A stretch of 64,000 nt of DNA from Actinostola sp. cb2023 (GCA_033675265.1 JAUJYZ010000098.1:1504001-1568000), one strand, 5' to 3'. Positions 37,301-47,314 are shown, counted from the first letter of the stretch. The notes: generated from the sequence alone by a model not told the origin. Translations and numbers: made by a program.

Positions 37301-38624
37301 GCGTCAACCTATAGGCCATTTTTTCCCGTTACAGCGTAGAAAATAACGGCAGTCTCAGCTGAAATATCAAGGCTTTTGTGCAGCTTCTCCGTTTTCTTCA
37401 ACAGTAACAAGCAAAATCGAGATCCGATACATTATGAGACCTGAAAATACAAAACTTACGAAATCCGAGGACAAAAACATGAAATATGAGAGAAATCACT
37501 GTCATCTACTTCATCGTGATTGTGGAGATTGTAGCGTTTGATGTCCTTTCTGACCTGGAAAAACATTATTCATCAAGATAATCTCTTTCTCAAGAATTTA
37601 GGGCTTCAAAATTGTAGTGGACTCAGTTTACCGTGATTGTTTGCGCGTATAAAAAGTGCTCGTGTATATTCACGCACATCCTCGGAAACCCAGGGGTATA
37701 TTCTGTCGCTCGTTACTCGCTCCCAGAGAAATACCCCTGGGAACGAAGTCTGTTGGAACTTGTTCCGGAAGTCAAAATTACTCTCGTTTCTGATTGGTCG
37801 ACCTTATATGGTCGACCAATCAGTATCAAGTATTTCTGGTTTGAATAGGACAGCCGCCATTTTGAATTTTTACTTCCGGAACAAGCTCCAACAGACTTCG
37901 TTCCCAGGGGTATTTCTCTGGGAACGAGTAACGAGCGACAGAATATACTCCTGGGTTCCCGAGGATGATTCACGCACAGCTAAGTACTATGACAGGAAGA
38001 ATGACTGAGAAATATGTAGCGCTTTTTAGCTCTTTTTATAATGCAGGTGCAGTTCATAATCTTTGTTTTCTATCTGTAGAAAGCACCGAAACAGATGAGG
38101 AATTAACTTTAGATGTTGAAAACCATAACAGCATGGACCAAGAAACCTGTGACAAGAAATCTAGTGGAAGAAAGAAAAAGCGTATTCTCTTCACGAGATC
38201 TCAGGTCTATGAACTCGAACGACGGTTTAGAGTACAACAGTACCTTTCGGCCCCTGAGCGGGAACACCTTGCTCGCATGATAAGCCTTACACCGATGCAA
38301 GTAAAAATATGGTTTCAAAACCATCGATACAAGTGTAGGCAAAGATACAAGCAGAGCTCGCCGACGGACAGAGATTTTGATAGCGATCATCATGGAAGTC
38401 AAGGACTCTCCCATATGTATTCCAAGTCTTTCCATGATTTAGCAGGAATTGCTAGACAGTACCATCAGAGTCACCCCACCTATCATTCCTTACCTTGGGC
38501 TCAGAGCTTCTCGGGAAGAATTTTACAGGACTTGAGAGTAAACAGAGAACTTTTTAGCCCCAATGTACGGCATTGTTCGTTACCAGTCAGTATGCACTGT
38601 CCCGCCCGCTCTTATCCTATTTAG
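34329..38624 (+). CDS. NK2-class homeobox protein C, two coding exons with a 3.5-kb intron
   Basis: Predicted homeodomain transcription factor of 256 residues. Exon 1 (34329-34554) encodes [20 protein letters not shown], a TN/eh1 motif preceded by more residues than in A or B. It then runs through a charged Asp/Glu/Lys-rich linker. The intron (34555-38079) has a GTAAGT donor and a TTCTATCTGTAG acceptor, phase 1. Exon 2 (38080-38624) has the homeodomain at residues 106-165, 42 of 60 positions identical to gene A, with F8, W48, Q50, N51, H52 and Tyr54. [10 protein letters not shown] resembles NK2.1/NK4 types, and YKC after Tyr54 resembles NK4/tinman types. No NK2-specific domain is evident in the C-terminal 90 residues. 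Subfamily placement is uncertain. The large intron holds two MITEs and a SINE. Confidence 0.92.
36090..36153. mobile_element. 64-bp MITE, TAGCCTGATTTTCAGA family, copy 1
   Basis: Inverted ends TAACCTGATTTTCAGA and the complement of TAGCCTGATTTTCAGA are flanked by a perfect 9-bp direct repeat GTAGAATCG (36081-36089 and 36154-36162). A 9-bp target duplication points to the Mutator (MULE) superfamily. It lies in the gene C intron. Confidence 0.85.
36931..37110 (+). mobile_element. tRNA-derived SINE in gene C intron
   Basis: GGCCGAGTGGTTATGCC is a Pol III A box of the Leu/Ser tRNA type. GGTTCAACTCC at 36983-36993 is a B box. The rest does not fold as a functional tRNA and continues into a CCGGTTTTCCTCCCTC body, as in invertebrate tRNA SINEs. 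The 3' end is not sharply defined. Confidence 0.6.
37677..37967. mobile_element. 291-bp foldback MULE-type MITE in gene C intron
   Basis: Starts CATCCTCGG and ends CCGAGGATG, flanked by the 9-bp direct repeat ATTCACGCA (37668-37676 and 37968-37976). Nearly the whole element is two inverted arms that include TATATTCTGTCGCTCGTTAC and GAACGAAGTCTGTTGGA. A second small palindrome, GATTGGTCGACC, sits in the centre. It ends 112 bases before the splice acceptor of the homeobox exon. Confidence 0.85.
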
Positions 38625-38658
38625 AAATCATGAGCAAGTAAATCATCTTTCTTTCGAT

Positions 38659-38664
38659 AATAAA
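38659..38664 (+). terminator. Polyadenylation signal, gene C
   Basis: AATAAA 35 bases after the gene C stop codon. A very short 3' UTR would result if this site is used. Confidence 0.5.
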
Positions 38665-38803
38665 GCACTGAAACTAGTGAACCAACAAGGGATAATTAAA
38701 ATTCACAAGAAGTAATATTTATAACTGATGAGTACCAGGCCTTCTATAGATATATTTCACACGTCGCATAATATCCGACAAAAGCGCCAAACACGAGTCT
38801 GGG

Positions 38804-38869
38804 TAGCCTGATTTTCAGATGGTCCGTCGTCCTCCGCTCTCCACCACGGACCGTCTGAAAATCAGGCTA
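38804..38869. mobile_element. 66-bp MITE, TAGCCTGATTTTCAGA family, copy 2
   Basis: Ends TAGCCTGATTTTCAGA in inverted orientation around a short GC-richer interior. Flanks GAGTCTGGG and GAGTCTAGG form a 9-bp target duplication with one mismatch. Same family as 36090-36153 and 52647-53350. Confidence 0.8.
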
Positions 38870-39307
38870 GAGTCTAGGCCTTTGGCACAGTTTTAGTCCT
38901 TTTCCGTGAAAAAACCTAACTATCATAATAACTTGCTTTGCTAAAAGCTGTTTTAGCCGCATTGGACGTATCAGCTCCAGGCAGCCTATTGGTTGACATC
39001 GTTTATACACAAAGACAATACAACGATCAATCATATTATCGAGTATTGATTACTAGTTAATTTGATTGTGCCATAATTTAATATGTAAGTACACATTACA
39101 CAGTTAATAATAAATTCAGTCAAAGGTATAAACTGACTCACTGAAAGGTAGTTGACTGCATGACAGTGCGGTGGATAATGTTGTCGCAGACATCTAGTTG
39201 TCCTCACATGAAGATAACATACATGTGTAAGTTCAAACCACGCACAGTGAGCTCTTTCTGGACATAAAAATGCGAAGTCATCATTTGAATCTATGGTACA
39301 GGGAACT

Positions 39308-39308
<1 letters not shown>

Positions 39309-39396
<88 letters not shown>
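39309..39396. repeat. Poly-G homopolymer, 88 nt
   Basis: An uninterrupted G run, giving false poly-Gly and poly-Pro open frames on the two strands. Its length is probably unreliable in any assembly. Confidence 0.9.
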
Positions 39397-39397
<1 letters not shown>

Positions 39398-39567
39398 TGC
39401 ACCCCCTTATTTATGTGGCCCGGCTATATACGGGGACTTAATTGTTGCAGGTCAGTGTATGGTTTTTGTCCTCTCTGCCCTGAACGTATATCATTTATGA
39501 ATGCGAGCAACGAGTAAAATGTCAGCCCGTAATACCTGAGAAAACATCTGAGGGATTTATTATATAA

Positions 39568-39696
39568 CTGTGACGTAATTTTATCAGGATATTGTTTTTT
39601 GAGATTTTTGAGCCGGTTGTGAACAGGGAATCCGTAATGCCCTGTTCACAACTCAAAAATCTCAAAAAACAATATCCTGATAAAATTACGTCACAG
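39568..39696. repeat. 129-bp foldback palindrome
   Basis: Arms of about 57-60 bases, starting CTGTGACGTAATTTTATCAG and mirrored at the right end, enclose a short GGAATCCGTAATG loop. Probably a MITE. I see no clear target duplication. Confidence 0.8.
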
Positions 39697-39730
39697 ATAT
39701 AATATAATAAACATACATATCCCCTCCCCA

Positions 39731-39800
39731 TCCTCCTCCTCCTCCTCCTCCTCCTCCTCCTCCTCCTCCTCCTCCTCCTCCTCCTCCTCCTCCTCCTCCT
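39731..39800. repeat. (TCC)n microsatellite
   Basis: About 23 TCC triplets, giving a false poly-Gly frame on the minus strand. Confidence 0.95.
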
Positions 39801-40978
39801 ACGCTCCTAACATCCTGTAACTTACTGATAATATACAAGGTATGCTGCATTGGGAGAAAGATCTTCCCATTTCCAATCTGATCCCTGGGGAATGAGTTGA
39901 GAAGATGGCAGGCTTTGTGGAAGGCTGCAAGTAATGAAGTTCCTGCAGACAACCATCTACAAGCGCTTAGTGCATGCGATGAAGATTCACTGCCACTGAA
40001 GCATTCACCGTCTTCTAGTGATAGCTTCAGTGTACCCTGCCTATAACTAGTGCAGAAGCTGCATGAGCGCACGATCCTTTTCTCTCAGCGATGAAGAGGC
40101 TCAAGACCTACTCCAGGTCTACCATGTCTGATGAACGCGTCTCCGACCTCGCAGTAATGGCCATGCACTACTAGTTCTCTATAGGAAATGTCCCCATGGC
40201 TTTAGAATTTCTTTGTAATTTATCGTAATTATGCGCTCCTTTTTTGTAAAAAAAAAAACGACAATAAATATTTGATTGCCAATCAGTGTCAATTGTCGAT
40301 CTCTATCCAAATTTAATATATAATATATAGCTCACTTTGCTGTCTATCTGCTGTTACACATACTTGACTAGACTTGCCACAAGTCGACCTCTCCGGACCT
40401 ACGGACACACTCCGTGCGAGCGAAGCGAGCACCGGAAGTGAGCGACGAAGTCGCGAACTGTTGGATGTTGAATAAACTCAAAATTTTACTGAAAATAGTT
40501 TTGTTGTGTTAATAAAACAACTCCAGAGCAGTCTCTAAAAATTGCATTTTAGTGCTTGTAAATTTCTAAATTTTCTGAGGGGCGTATGCCCCCCCAACTC
40601 CCAGATGTTCGTGGCTTTACCGCTCATGTCACTGAACCCCCTGCAGTTTAAACAAATCCTGGATCCGCCCGTTTTCCTTTCTTTAATAGACATAGACTTT
40701 ATTTTAGTACCAGTAGTTTACATACAATTTAGTTTATAAGTTAAGTTAATAGATGAAGAAAAGTTATGTTTTGCGGGTTAAGTAATATAACTGGATTATT
40801 AGGTACAAGCTATCTATAATAACGCTAGGTTAACCGAGATAGATAGCTGAGAATATAATTTATTTTGAAAATATAATTTGGTCAGTCAATGAAGAACAAG
40901 AGAAAAAATACAAATACACACATACAATAATATAATAATAATACAGTATAAGTATAAGCTGACATGACTTTTCTTTAA
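39801..40978. other. Intergenic between convergent genes C and D
   Basis: No gene recognised. Around 40560-40665 there is a degraded segment ending CTGGATCCGCCCG, similar to the end of the element at 43217-43570. Confidence 0.4.
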
Positions 40979-41424
40979 GTACCGTATAAAGTTCCGAAAG
41001 TAGCGAGGTCGTTACTTTCGGATTTAGCAACCTTAGGTAACTGTTACTTTCGGGGGGATCGCTACTTTCGGGTGGTCGCTACTTTCGGGGTGCTAAAATC
41101 GTTAACTTTTAGAGCCATACCGTGTTCCTTAAACGACATCGTGTACGGTATTTCAGTAACAAACAACAAAATATTACAGGATCTATTATGACAATTGCTT
41201 TTGTTACATTTGCTTATGAGTGTAGCAGTAAATGTTCTGGCTCTTTACGTGCTGTTTACTAGTGCTGTTCGTCATCTAATCTAATCATCGCTCTATAGAG
41301 GACGATCGCTACTTTCAGGGGGATCGCTACTTTCGGGGGGTCGTTCCTTTCGGGATTTGTTAGCAAACATCAATTTTTACTGTTACTTTAGGAGGGTCGC
41401 TACTTTCGGAACTTTACTGTATAA
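40979..41424. mobile_element. Inverted-repeat element with CGCTACTTTCGG sub-repeats
   Basis: The ends share AAAGTTCCGAAAGTAGCGA in opposite orientation. Inside, CGCTACTTTCGG or close variants recur at least six times in clusters near both ends. Such multiple subterminal motifs are typical of transposase-binding sites in non-autonomous DNA transposons. Exact ends and target duplication are unclear, and there is no coding capacity. Confidence 0.6.
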
Positions 41425-43211
41425 AGATATAATAGAGTGATTTAATTTCAAGACACACGTGATTTCCATTAGTTAAAATATCTAATAGTCAAATACTGAA
41501 CACAAAAGAAAACGTGGTAGTTTTTAGGGTATGAAACTTGGAACAAGCGCGTTCTGTCTTGAATAGCAGTATCCCGGGGAGCGAGCCCATGTTATTTTAG
41601 AGTGATTTTTAGACCATGAGGTATTTCAATTTTAGGATGGGAAATTTTTCACGGTTTGGTATTTTTTTAGGGTATTTTCTGAGGTTTTCTGATGGTCACC
41701 CCTACTCTTTTTACCTTAAACAACCCAAGGGCACTCTACTTGTCATAACTACTCTGAGTTCAAACAAGGCCTCTATGAGTACATAATACAAAACATTCCC
41801 GTGGATCTGCCGACACTTATTACAAATTTGAAGCAACAAAACCCTGAACGTAACACTAAAAGTGTGCCAACCACGTGTAATGTTTGGCATACATTTCATC
41901 ACCTACCAGACTGTAACCATGTTGTACCAGGGGAAGGCGGAGGGAAGGAGGCGACGGGGGGTCGTCGATATTGTTCTTTTGGGAAGCAAACACAGCCTCT
42001 GGAAAAGTGTTTGAGTATCATGAAGGGGGACCGGAAGCCGTTGTACAACGTTTTTAAAAGCTTCTATCTTGCAGTTTTGCCAAACCCACGTTGATACAAT
42101 GCTAATGGCGTTAGACAGAAATTAGTATTTTGGCGGCACGCGCGTGAGCATCAAGTCGTGAGCGAAATGCATGATGGTACATGCGTATAAACAGCGGGTA
42201 CAGCACATGGACAGCATTCTAGGCCAGCACCCACTCCTAGCTGGGGTTTTCTTAAATTTAGTGTTATCTGAGTTGTTCATATAGAGCAGCTTTGCTGAAG
42301 CATTGGTTGTAGTACACGTTGCATATTCAGTTTCCCATAGGGTTTTTATGGTTTTCGTGTCTCGCTCAGCAATTGATTACTACGTCGTTTATGTACACAT
42401 GAGGTATTTACAGTGATTGCACTGCGGGGAGCTGGCTGCAGGCCACAATAAACATGATAAACAGGTTGTTCGTCAGTGAACAACTGTCGTTGATCATTAG
42501 TGTATAGACAAAATATATACGAAGACTTGCAATGGCAGTTGTGGTGCATGTTTGAACTATAGCCTAGACCACTGATATATAGCAAGAGACGGATTATCAT
42601 ATTGTATATAGTCAAAATAATCCCGCTTTTAAATTTTGTGTTATTCACCTATGTCTATGTCACGACACACCTGTAGCTCTTGTCACGACAGAAGCACAGG
42701 AATCCCAAGCTGTGCTGTTACCCATTTTGATTTTATCTTGCTAAAAATGATTTTCATCAACACAAATAGTATACCTGGTGTAGTTGTTTGTTCAGGTGAT
42801 TCCTCTGTGAAACGTTTCTGTCACTTTTGCCACTCCATTATATAGAGAATGGCGGTCAGACGGTGGCAAACTTTGACCGGCTCGACGACTACCGAATCCA
42901 CAATATTTGATTGGAAATTGCGAAGAATATTTAAAATATTTACCAACGGAACAGTAAGAGATGAATATGCAGCCATTCACTTCCAGTGTCACCACATTCT
43001 CCGATTTTCCGAGCTGAATTGAAAGACTTTTTTGAACAGTGCGTTACGTTGTCCGCCATTTTGTGATTGCCAAGCAAATAAAACGCACAGGAAGCCCAAT
43101 AATCAGTGGATTACGAGGTTGTGGAAGGGGGAGGGGGACAAAACAGCAACCAAATAAAGACATTCGGCTATTAAAATAAAATGCATTCTGTAGAACGTAG
43201 TAAAGCGTTCA
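41425..43211. other. Intergenic, nothing recognised
   Basis: Several short open frames but none with a recognisable protein signature. Confidence 0.4.
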
Positions 43212-43216
43212 GTAAC

Positions 43217-43570
43217 CAGAGGCGGATCCAAGGGCTGCCCTTTGAGTTGGGCCCGATATATATATTTTTTTGAGTAATGGAAATGTATTTTAGAACGTAA
43301 AACAACCGTTCTTCTTACATGCGCGATATAGACCGGAAGTAAAAGCTGTTCCGCCTAAAATTCCCGCCTTTTTTTAGCGCGCGCGCTCGCCAAAGGAACG
43401 ATTTTGAGGAATTTACGCGCCCGTGATTGAACACTTTATTCCCCACCATTTGATGCCCAGAATGGATGGAAATTGCATTTTCGAGCTTCTACATTTCAAA
43501 ATTTTCGGCCCCTTATTGGAGGCTTCCCCCCTCCACCCCACCCCTTTCAAAATCTCTAGATCCGCCCCTG
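43217..43570. mobile_element. 354-bp MITE with CAGRGGCGGATC ends
   Basis: Begins CAGAGGCGGATCC and ends GATCCGCCCCTG, flanked by a 5-bp direct repeat GTAAC (43212-43216 and 43571-43575). CAGGGGCGGATC termini are widespread in marine invertebrate genomes. I do not assign a superfamily. Confidence 0.7.
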
Positions 43571-43677
43571 GTAACATCCACCAATTACAGTAAATACTGT
43601 AGGATAAACATCAATGCATCTGATATTTGGAAACCAGACATTTTCAGAGTTATATTTTCTGTATGATGCTGTGCCCC

Positions 43678-43760
43678 TCATAAACAAGCTGTGACCTCGT
43701 AGTGTTATAGGGAAAAAAAATTTTCCCTATAACACTACGAGGTCACAGCTTGTTTATAAG
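43678..43760. repeat. 83-bp near-perfect hairpin
   Basis: Arms contain AAACAAGCTGTGACCTCGTA and its complement, meeting at an A/T centre. GACATCACAGCTTGTTTAT near 61850 is a related fragment, so this is probably a dispersed MITE. Confidence 0.75.
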
Positions 43761-44340
43761 ACAGGAAGAATCTGATATTTTCGGAAAAGCAAATCAGTCA
43801 TAAAGAACAATCTATAGAGAAAGTTTCAAGTCTGGGTTGGGTCACCTTTGTCTAATATAAGCCGACGACTAGGCGGGAATAGATATGATTGACAGACTTC
43901 CATTTACTTTTATATCAGACAGGTTAAAAGAGTTGCCACTGTACCAGGCAACGCTACACCTAATTCAACTGCAACAAAACAACTGGAACAATGTTAGTAT
44001 TTTCATAAGTGTTTTCAAGCGTAAATAAAGACTCGGAGTATAATATACTAGGAAACTATTACAAAGCGACTATAAACCACTTTAGATAAGGAACAATGCA
44101 ACTTCGTTCCCAGGCTCCTCCCTCTCCCACTGACACGCACCGCGCGTAAAAAGCTTGCACATGCTAGAATGGTACTGAAAGCAATCAGTTTCAAAACAAA
44201 AAATGTGCTTCCTTTCTGTTTTACAATTTAATACTCAGTCTTTACTCTTCACCGGCTACAAGTGATTCGAGTTTATCTTGATCTTGTCAGTAAACGACAA
44301 GTTATATGCATCTTCAACCTAATGTTTTTTTTAAGTGGAA

Positions 44341-44369
44341 CTTTCGGACTAAGCGTCCATCTTCAGGAC
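44341..44369 (-). ncRNA. Hammerhead-ribozyme-like core, Penelope-type relic
   Basis: On the minus strand CTGAAGA (consensus CUGANGA) is followed by a stem GGAC-GCTTA-GTCC and then GAAA, the order of a type hammerhead core. One extra U lies between CTGAAGA and the stem. Such motifs are known in Penelope-like retroelements. I could not confirm stems I and III or a cleavage site, so it is probably a degraded copy. Confidence 0.3.
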
Positions 44370-44980
44370 AAGAACTGATGTAAATATAACTTAAACAATG
44401 AAGAATCCAACCTACAAAGACACACTACAACTAATCAGGCGATCAGGCCAGGGCGGGGGGAGAGAGATCAGGCGGTGTACGTGCGCGCTCCGACCGCAAA
44501 GCGTCGCGGATGTTTCTTGAAATATGAGTCATTTGTAGGTTTACGCAGTGAAGTGTACATCAATGCAAAGTTTTGTCTCTGTGCTGTTCGTCTTCTTATT
44601 GTACTTACTACTCACTCAAGTATGCTAGCAGGATCTACAGACTCGACTGTGGTGAACTCGATCGTGTTTTATTTGAAAGCTTTTATTCGAAAAAGCTATA
44701 AAACTTCCATGTAAACTAACGTTCGCGAAGACAGACGAGCAACATGATCCGCAAGGTCAAACTATGAAAACAAAATCTGTTTGAGCTCAAATAAATAGCC
44801 TAAAAAATAACAACTCAACTAGAATGACAAGGAAAATCCCACATATTCTTTAAATATAGACTCTAAACTTTATTTCAGCTCAAATTTGATAAACTAACGC
44901 CGTCTGGGAAGCCTGTCAAGCGGATGTCAAGACACGGCTCTGTGCGTCACTTCAGCCCTACAAAACACAATTTTCATCTC

Positions 44981-45660
44981 CTCAAGGTACTTAAGGCCTG
45001 GTTCAAAAAGGCAATTTGGAAAATCACATTTCTTGTAATAACTCGCTGCTCTAATTTACTTAGGCACTCATATTTAGGCATAAGGTTATATACAAGATTT
45101 GAGACAATTTGGATCTAACAATTGTGACGTCATGTGGTCACGTGACCTTATGGAGGAAAATATAGTTTTTCTTAAATGCGGTCGCGAATTCAATTCACAA
45201 TGAAATACCTTTTACGTAATAGCGTTAAGGATAACCAGATAAACAAGATAACGTCGAGAAAACCTCGGAATTATATATAGTTTACGAGAAAACTACAGAA
45301 ATATAATCTGATGAAATGGTCACGTGACCTCTTTTCCGAAATATTCTCCTTGCAAAAAGCGGGAGACAGGTTTTCTAAACGAGGGTTAATAGATGATCAT
45401 AAACGTAATACTACACACCTATTTGCTTTCACTTCCCTCTTAAACTGGCGACCGCATTTTATATTTTGTTTTCAAAATTATCTGTCACGTGGTTAACCAC
45501 GTGATACGCTGTTTTGGATTTCATTCACTTAAATGAGTAGAGGATATAAAAATCTCAAGCTGTGCCAAGTTTTGTGATGTTTAGTCAAAATGATTAGACA
45601 TTATAATTTTTTTCGTTTTTCTGCTATTTAAGGCTTGAACCAGGCCTTAAGTACCTTGAG
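44981..45660. mobile_element. 680-bp transposon with 26-bp perfect terminal repeats
   Basis: The left end CTCAAGGTACTTAAGGCC and eight more bases are exactly mirrored at the right end. The interior has three CACGTG-containing segments (about 45139, 45321 and 45485). No open frame looks like a transposase, so it is non-autonomous. I see no convincing target duplication. Confidence 0.75.
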
Positions 45661-45699
45661 TCGGTAAAAGAGAGGCATGGAATGGGGAGCGTTTGGAGC

Positions 45700-46266
45700 G
45701 TTTATATACACTGAAAGAACAACTCTTGCTGAACGTACACTACACAGTCTTCAAACGCTTCATTCGATGCAAAATTAAGAGAAAATCATCCTACCAAAGA
45801 ACCGTCGTCAAATTACACGCGTTTGACTCTAAAACACATACGCTACATGGAAGTAGTGAATTCTCTAGAACTAGTAATTACATAACCGCCAAAAGCCTAG
45901 AATAATAAAGTCAAAGTATCGGTGTTGTCAAACATCTTTTATTGCATCCATCAAGAGACGATTTCTTCTATAAAATCGACGGTGAAGTTAGAACTTACAC
46001 TAGCAAATTAAACCTCCAATCCGCCATGTTTCTGCGAAAAGTGTGAAAAAGTGCTACCAGAGTGCATTGCGATCAGAGCGCGCACACGAGAACTAATACA
46101 TTGTTCCGCATATACGCTTTTAAATACCGCGCTGCAGGAAATAACTATATACTGTAGCTAAATTAGCAGAGCTGGCCACACAGTTCCTTGATTTATTTTA
46201 TTATACAATCTATAGATACAAAACAGGTTTATTTAATTCTCTTTCATTAATTGAACTATTTGAACA
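45700..46266. other. Intergenic downstream of gene D
   Basis: No gene recognised; probably partly 3' flank of gene D. Confidence 0.4.
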
Positions 46267-46272
46267 TTTATT
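46267..46272 (-). terminator. Polyadenylation signal, gene D
   Basis: AATAAA on the minus strand, 60 bases after the stop codon. Another AATAAA overlaps the stop codon itself at 46331-46336 and is probably incidental. Confidence 0.4.
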
Positions 46273-46331
46273 GTCATTATCTAATGCATTATTGTTATTA
46301 CTGATCTACTTGGTTTTTAATTCAGTACAGT

Positions 46332-47144
46332 TTATTTGCGTATAAAATGGATTGTGTTATTGTAAGGAAAGTAATAAGGAAAGGAAGAAAAATGTTCCCC
46401 GTTACTTTTTGCGCTACCGCAGCTGAATCCATCCTCACTTGAAAACCCATATTTGCTCATGAAATGAGTATTAGTCGAATAGATTGAATTCGTCTCGAAT
46501 GCACGGGTATTCCCCAAACTTGGTAATAGTCCTTGTTCTTCATGCGCGTTACATCTCATATGATTGGAAGTCTTTCGTCTGCACTTGTATCGATAATTTT
46601 GAAACCATGTTTTCACTTGTTTCGGAGAAAGGTTTAGAGAATCAGCCAGTTTCTTTCTGCCTTCGGGAGAGAGATATTTTTGTCTGGCAAACACGCTTTT
46701 TAGAATGTGGATCTGGTTTTCATTAAACAGAATTCTCTGTCGTCGGCTCCTTATGTTGGCCCCGCCATGGTCCGTTGTTATGTACTTTAATTGTTCTGTT
46801 CAAATGAAGAGGGACAAGAATTTAGTATAAACACAAAGTGAACAATTTTAAATTGAAAGCTTCTAGACTTTGCATTACCTCAAAAACTAACCATTGAAAC
46901 TAACCGCTTGCAATACAACTGAAAACAACTGAATGTTCCTTATCTATGAACGCACGATAGGGTGACTGACATTACCTTCTTTTTCTTCATGACCAACCAT
47001 AGCCATACAAAGTTCATCTTTCTTCGGCAGGGTAGGCTGTTCAGCTTCTTGCTCTTGTTGATGTTGGGTCGAAACCTCTTCGAATTTCCTGAGACCAAGA
47101 AGGCTCTCGACGGAGAAAGGATGACTACTTTTTGCTCCACTCAT
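46332..47144 (-). CDS. Divergent NK2-like homeobox protein D, two coding exons
   Basis: Predicted homeodomain protein of 210 residues. Exon 1 (47144-46976) starts MSGAKSSHPFSVESLLGL, an eh1/TN-like motif, followed by a Gln/Glu-rich stretch. The intron (46975-46796) is only 180 bp, has a GTAATG donor and a TTTGAACAG acceptor, and is phase 1. Exon 2 (46795-46332) has the homeodomain at residues 73-132 with R5, F8, L16, F20, W48, F49, Q50, N51 and R53 intact. Tyr54 places it with NK2. However, only 27 of 60 positions match gene A, position 47 is Thr instead of Ile, and position 52 is Tyr instead of His. Thr47 is common in Bar, Barx and Tlx types. There is no NK2-specific domain. An in-frame ATG 45 codons upstream (47279) would add a hydrophobic extension. 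It is rejected because the other three proteins start close to the eh1 motif. Confidence 0.88.
46796..46975 (-). other. Intron of gene D
   Basis: 180 bp, phase 1, GTAATG donor, TTCATTTGAACAG acceptor. It joins a G to AA for Glu57 and continues QLKYITTDHGG into the homeodomain. Confidence 0.85.
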
Positions 47145-47314
47145 TGCCGGCAAAGTGGCGGTAAATTTGCAGCGGAAAGTTGAGTACTCGAGTAGAGAGC
47201 AAATACTTGTAAAAGCGCTGTACTTGACAACGAACAACAAATATAGATCAGTGAGGAGGATTGTTGAGTAACAAGTCATGGACTTTATATTGCCTTTATG
47301 AGTTTCTACATCGG

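Noticed and set aside
37637..38008. Overlapping open frames on both strands near 37700
   Set aside because: They are readings of the two complementary arms of the foldback MITE.
39031..39517. Poly-Gly and poly-Pro open frames
   Set aside because: Produced entirely by the 88-nt G run; the remaining residues have no protein character. The same applies to frames at 1295-1634 and 39686-40072.
41801..42094. 97-codon plus-strand frame
   Set aside because: No recognisable domain, no supporting splice partners, and the composition changes midway into a Gly-rich stretch.
47145..47279. N-terminal extension of gene D from an upstream in-frame ATG
   Set aside because: It would put a 45-residue hydrophobic stretch before the eh1 motif, unlike the other three genes. 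The ATG would lie about 10 bases from the predicted transcript start.
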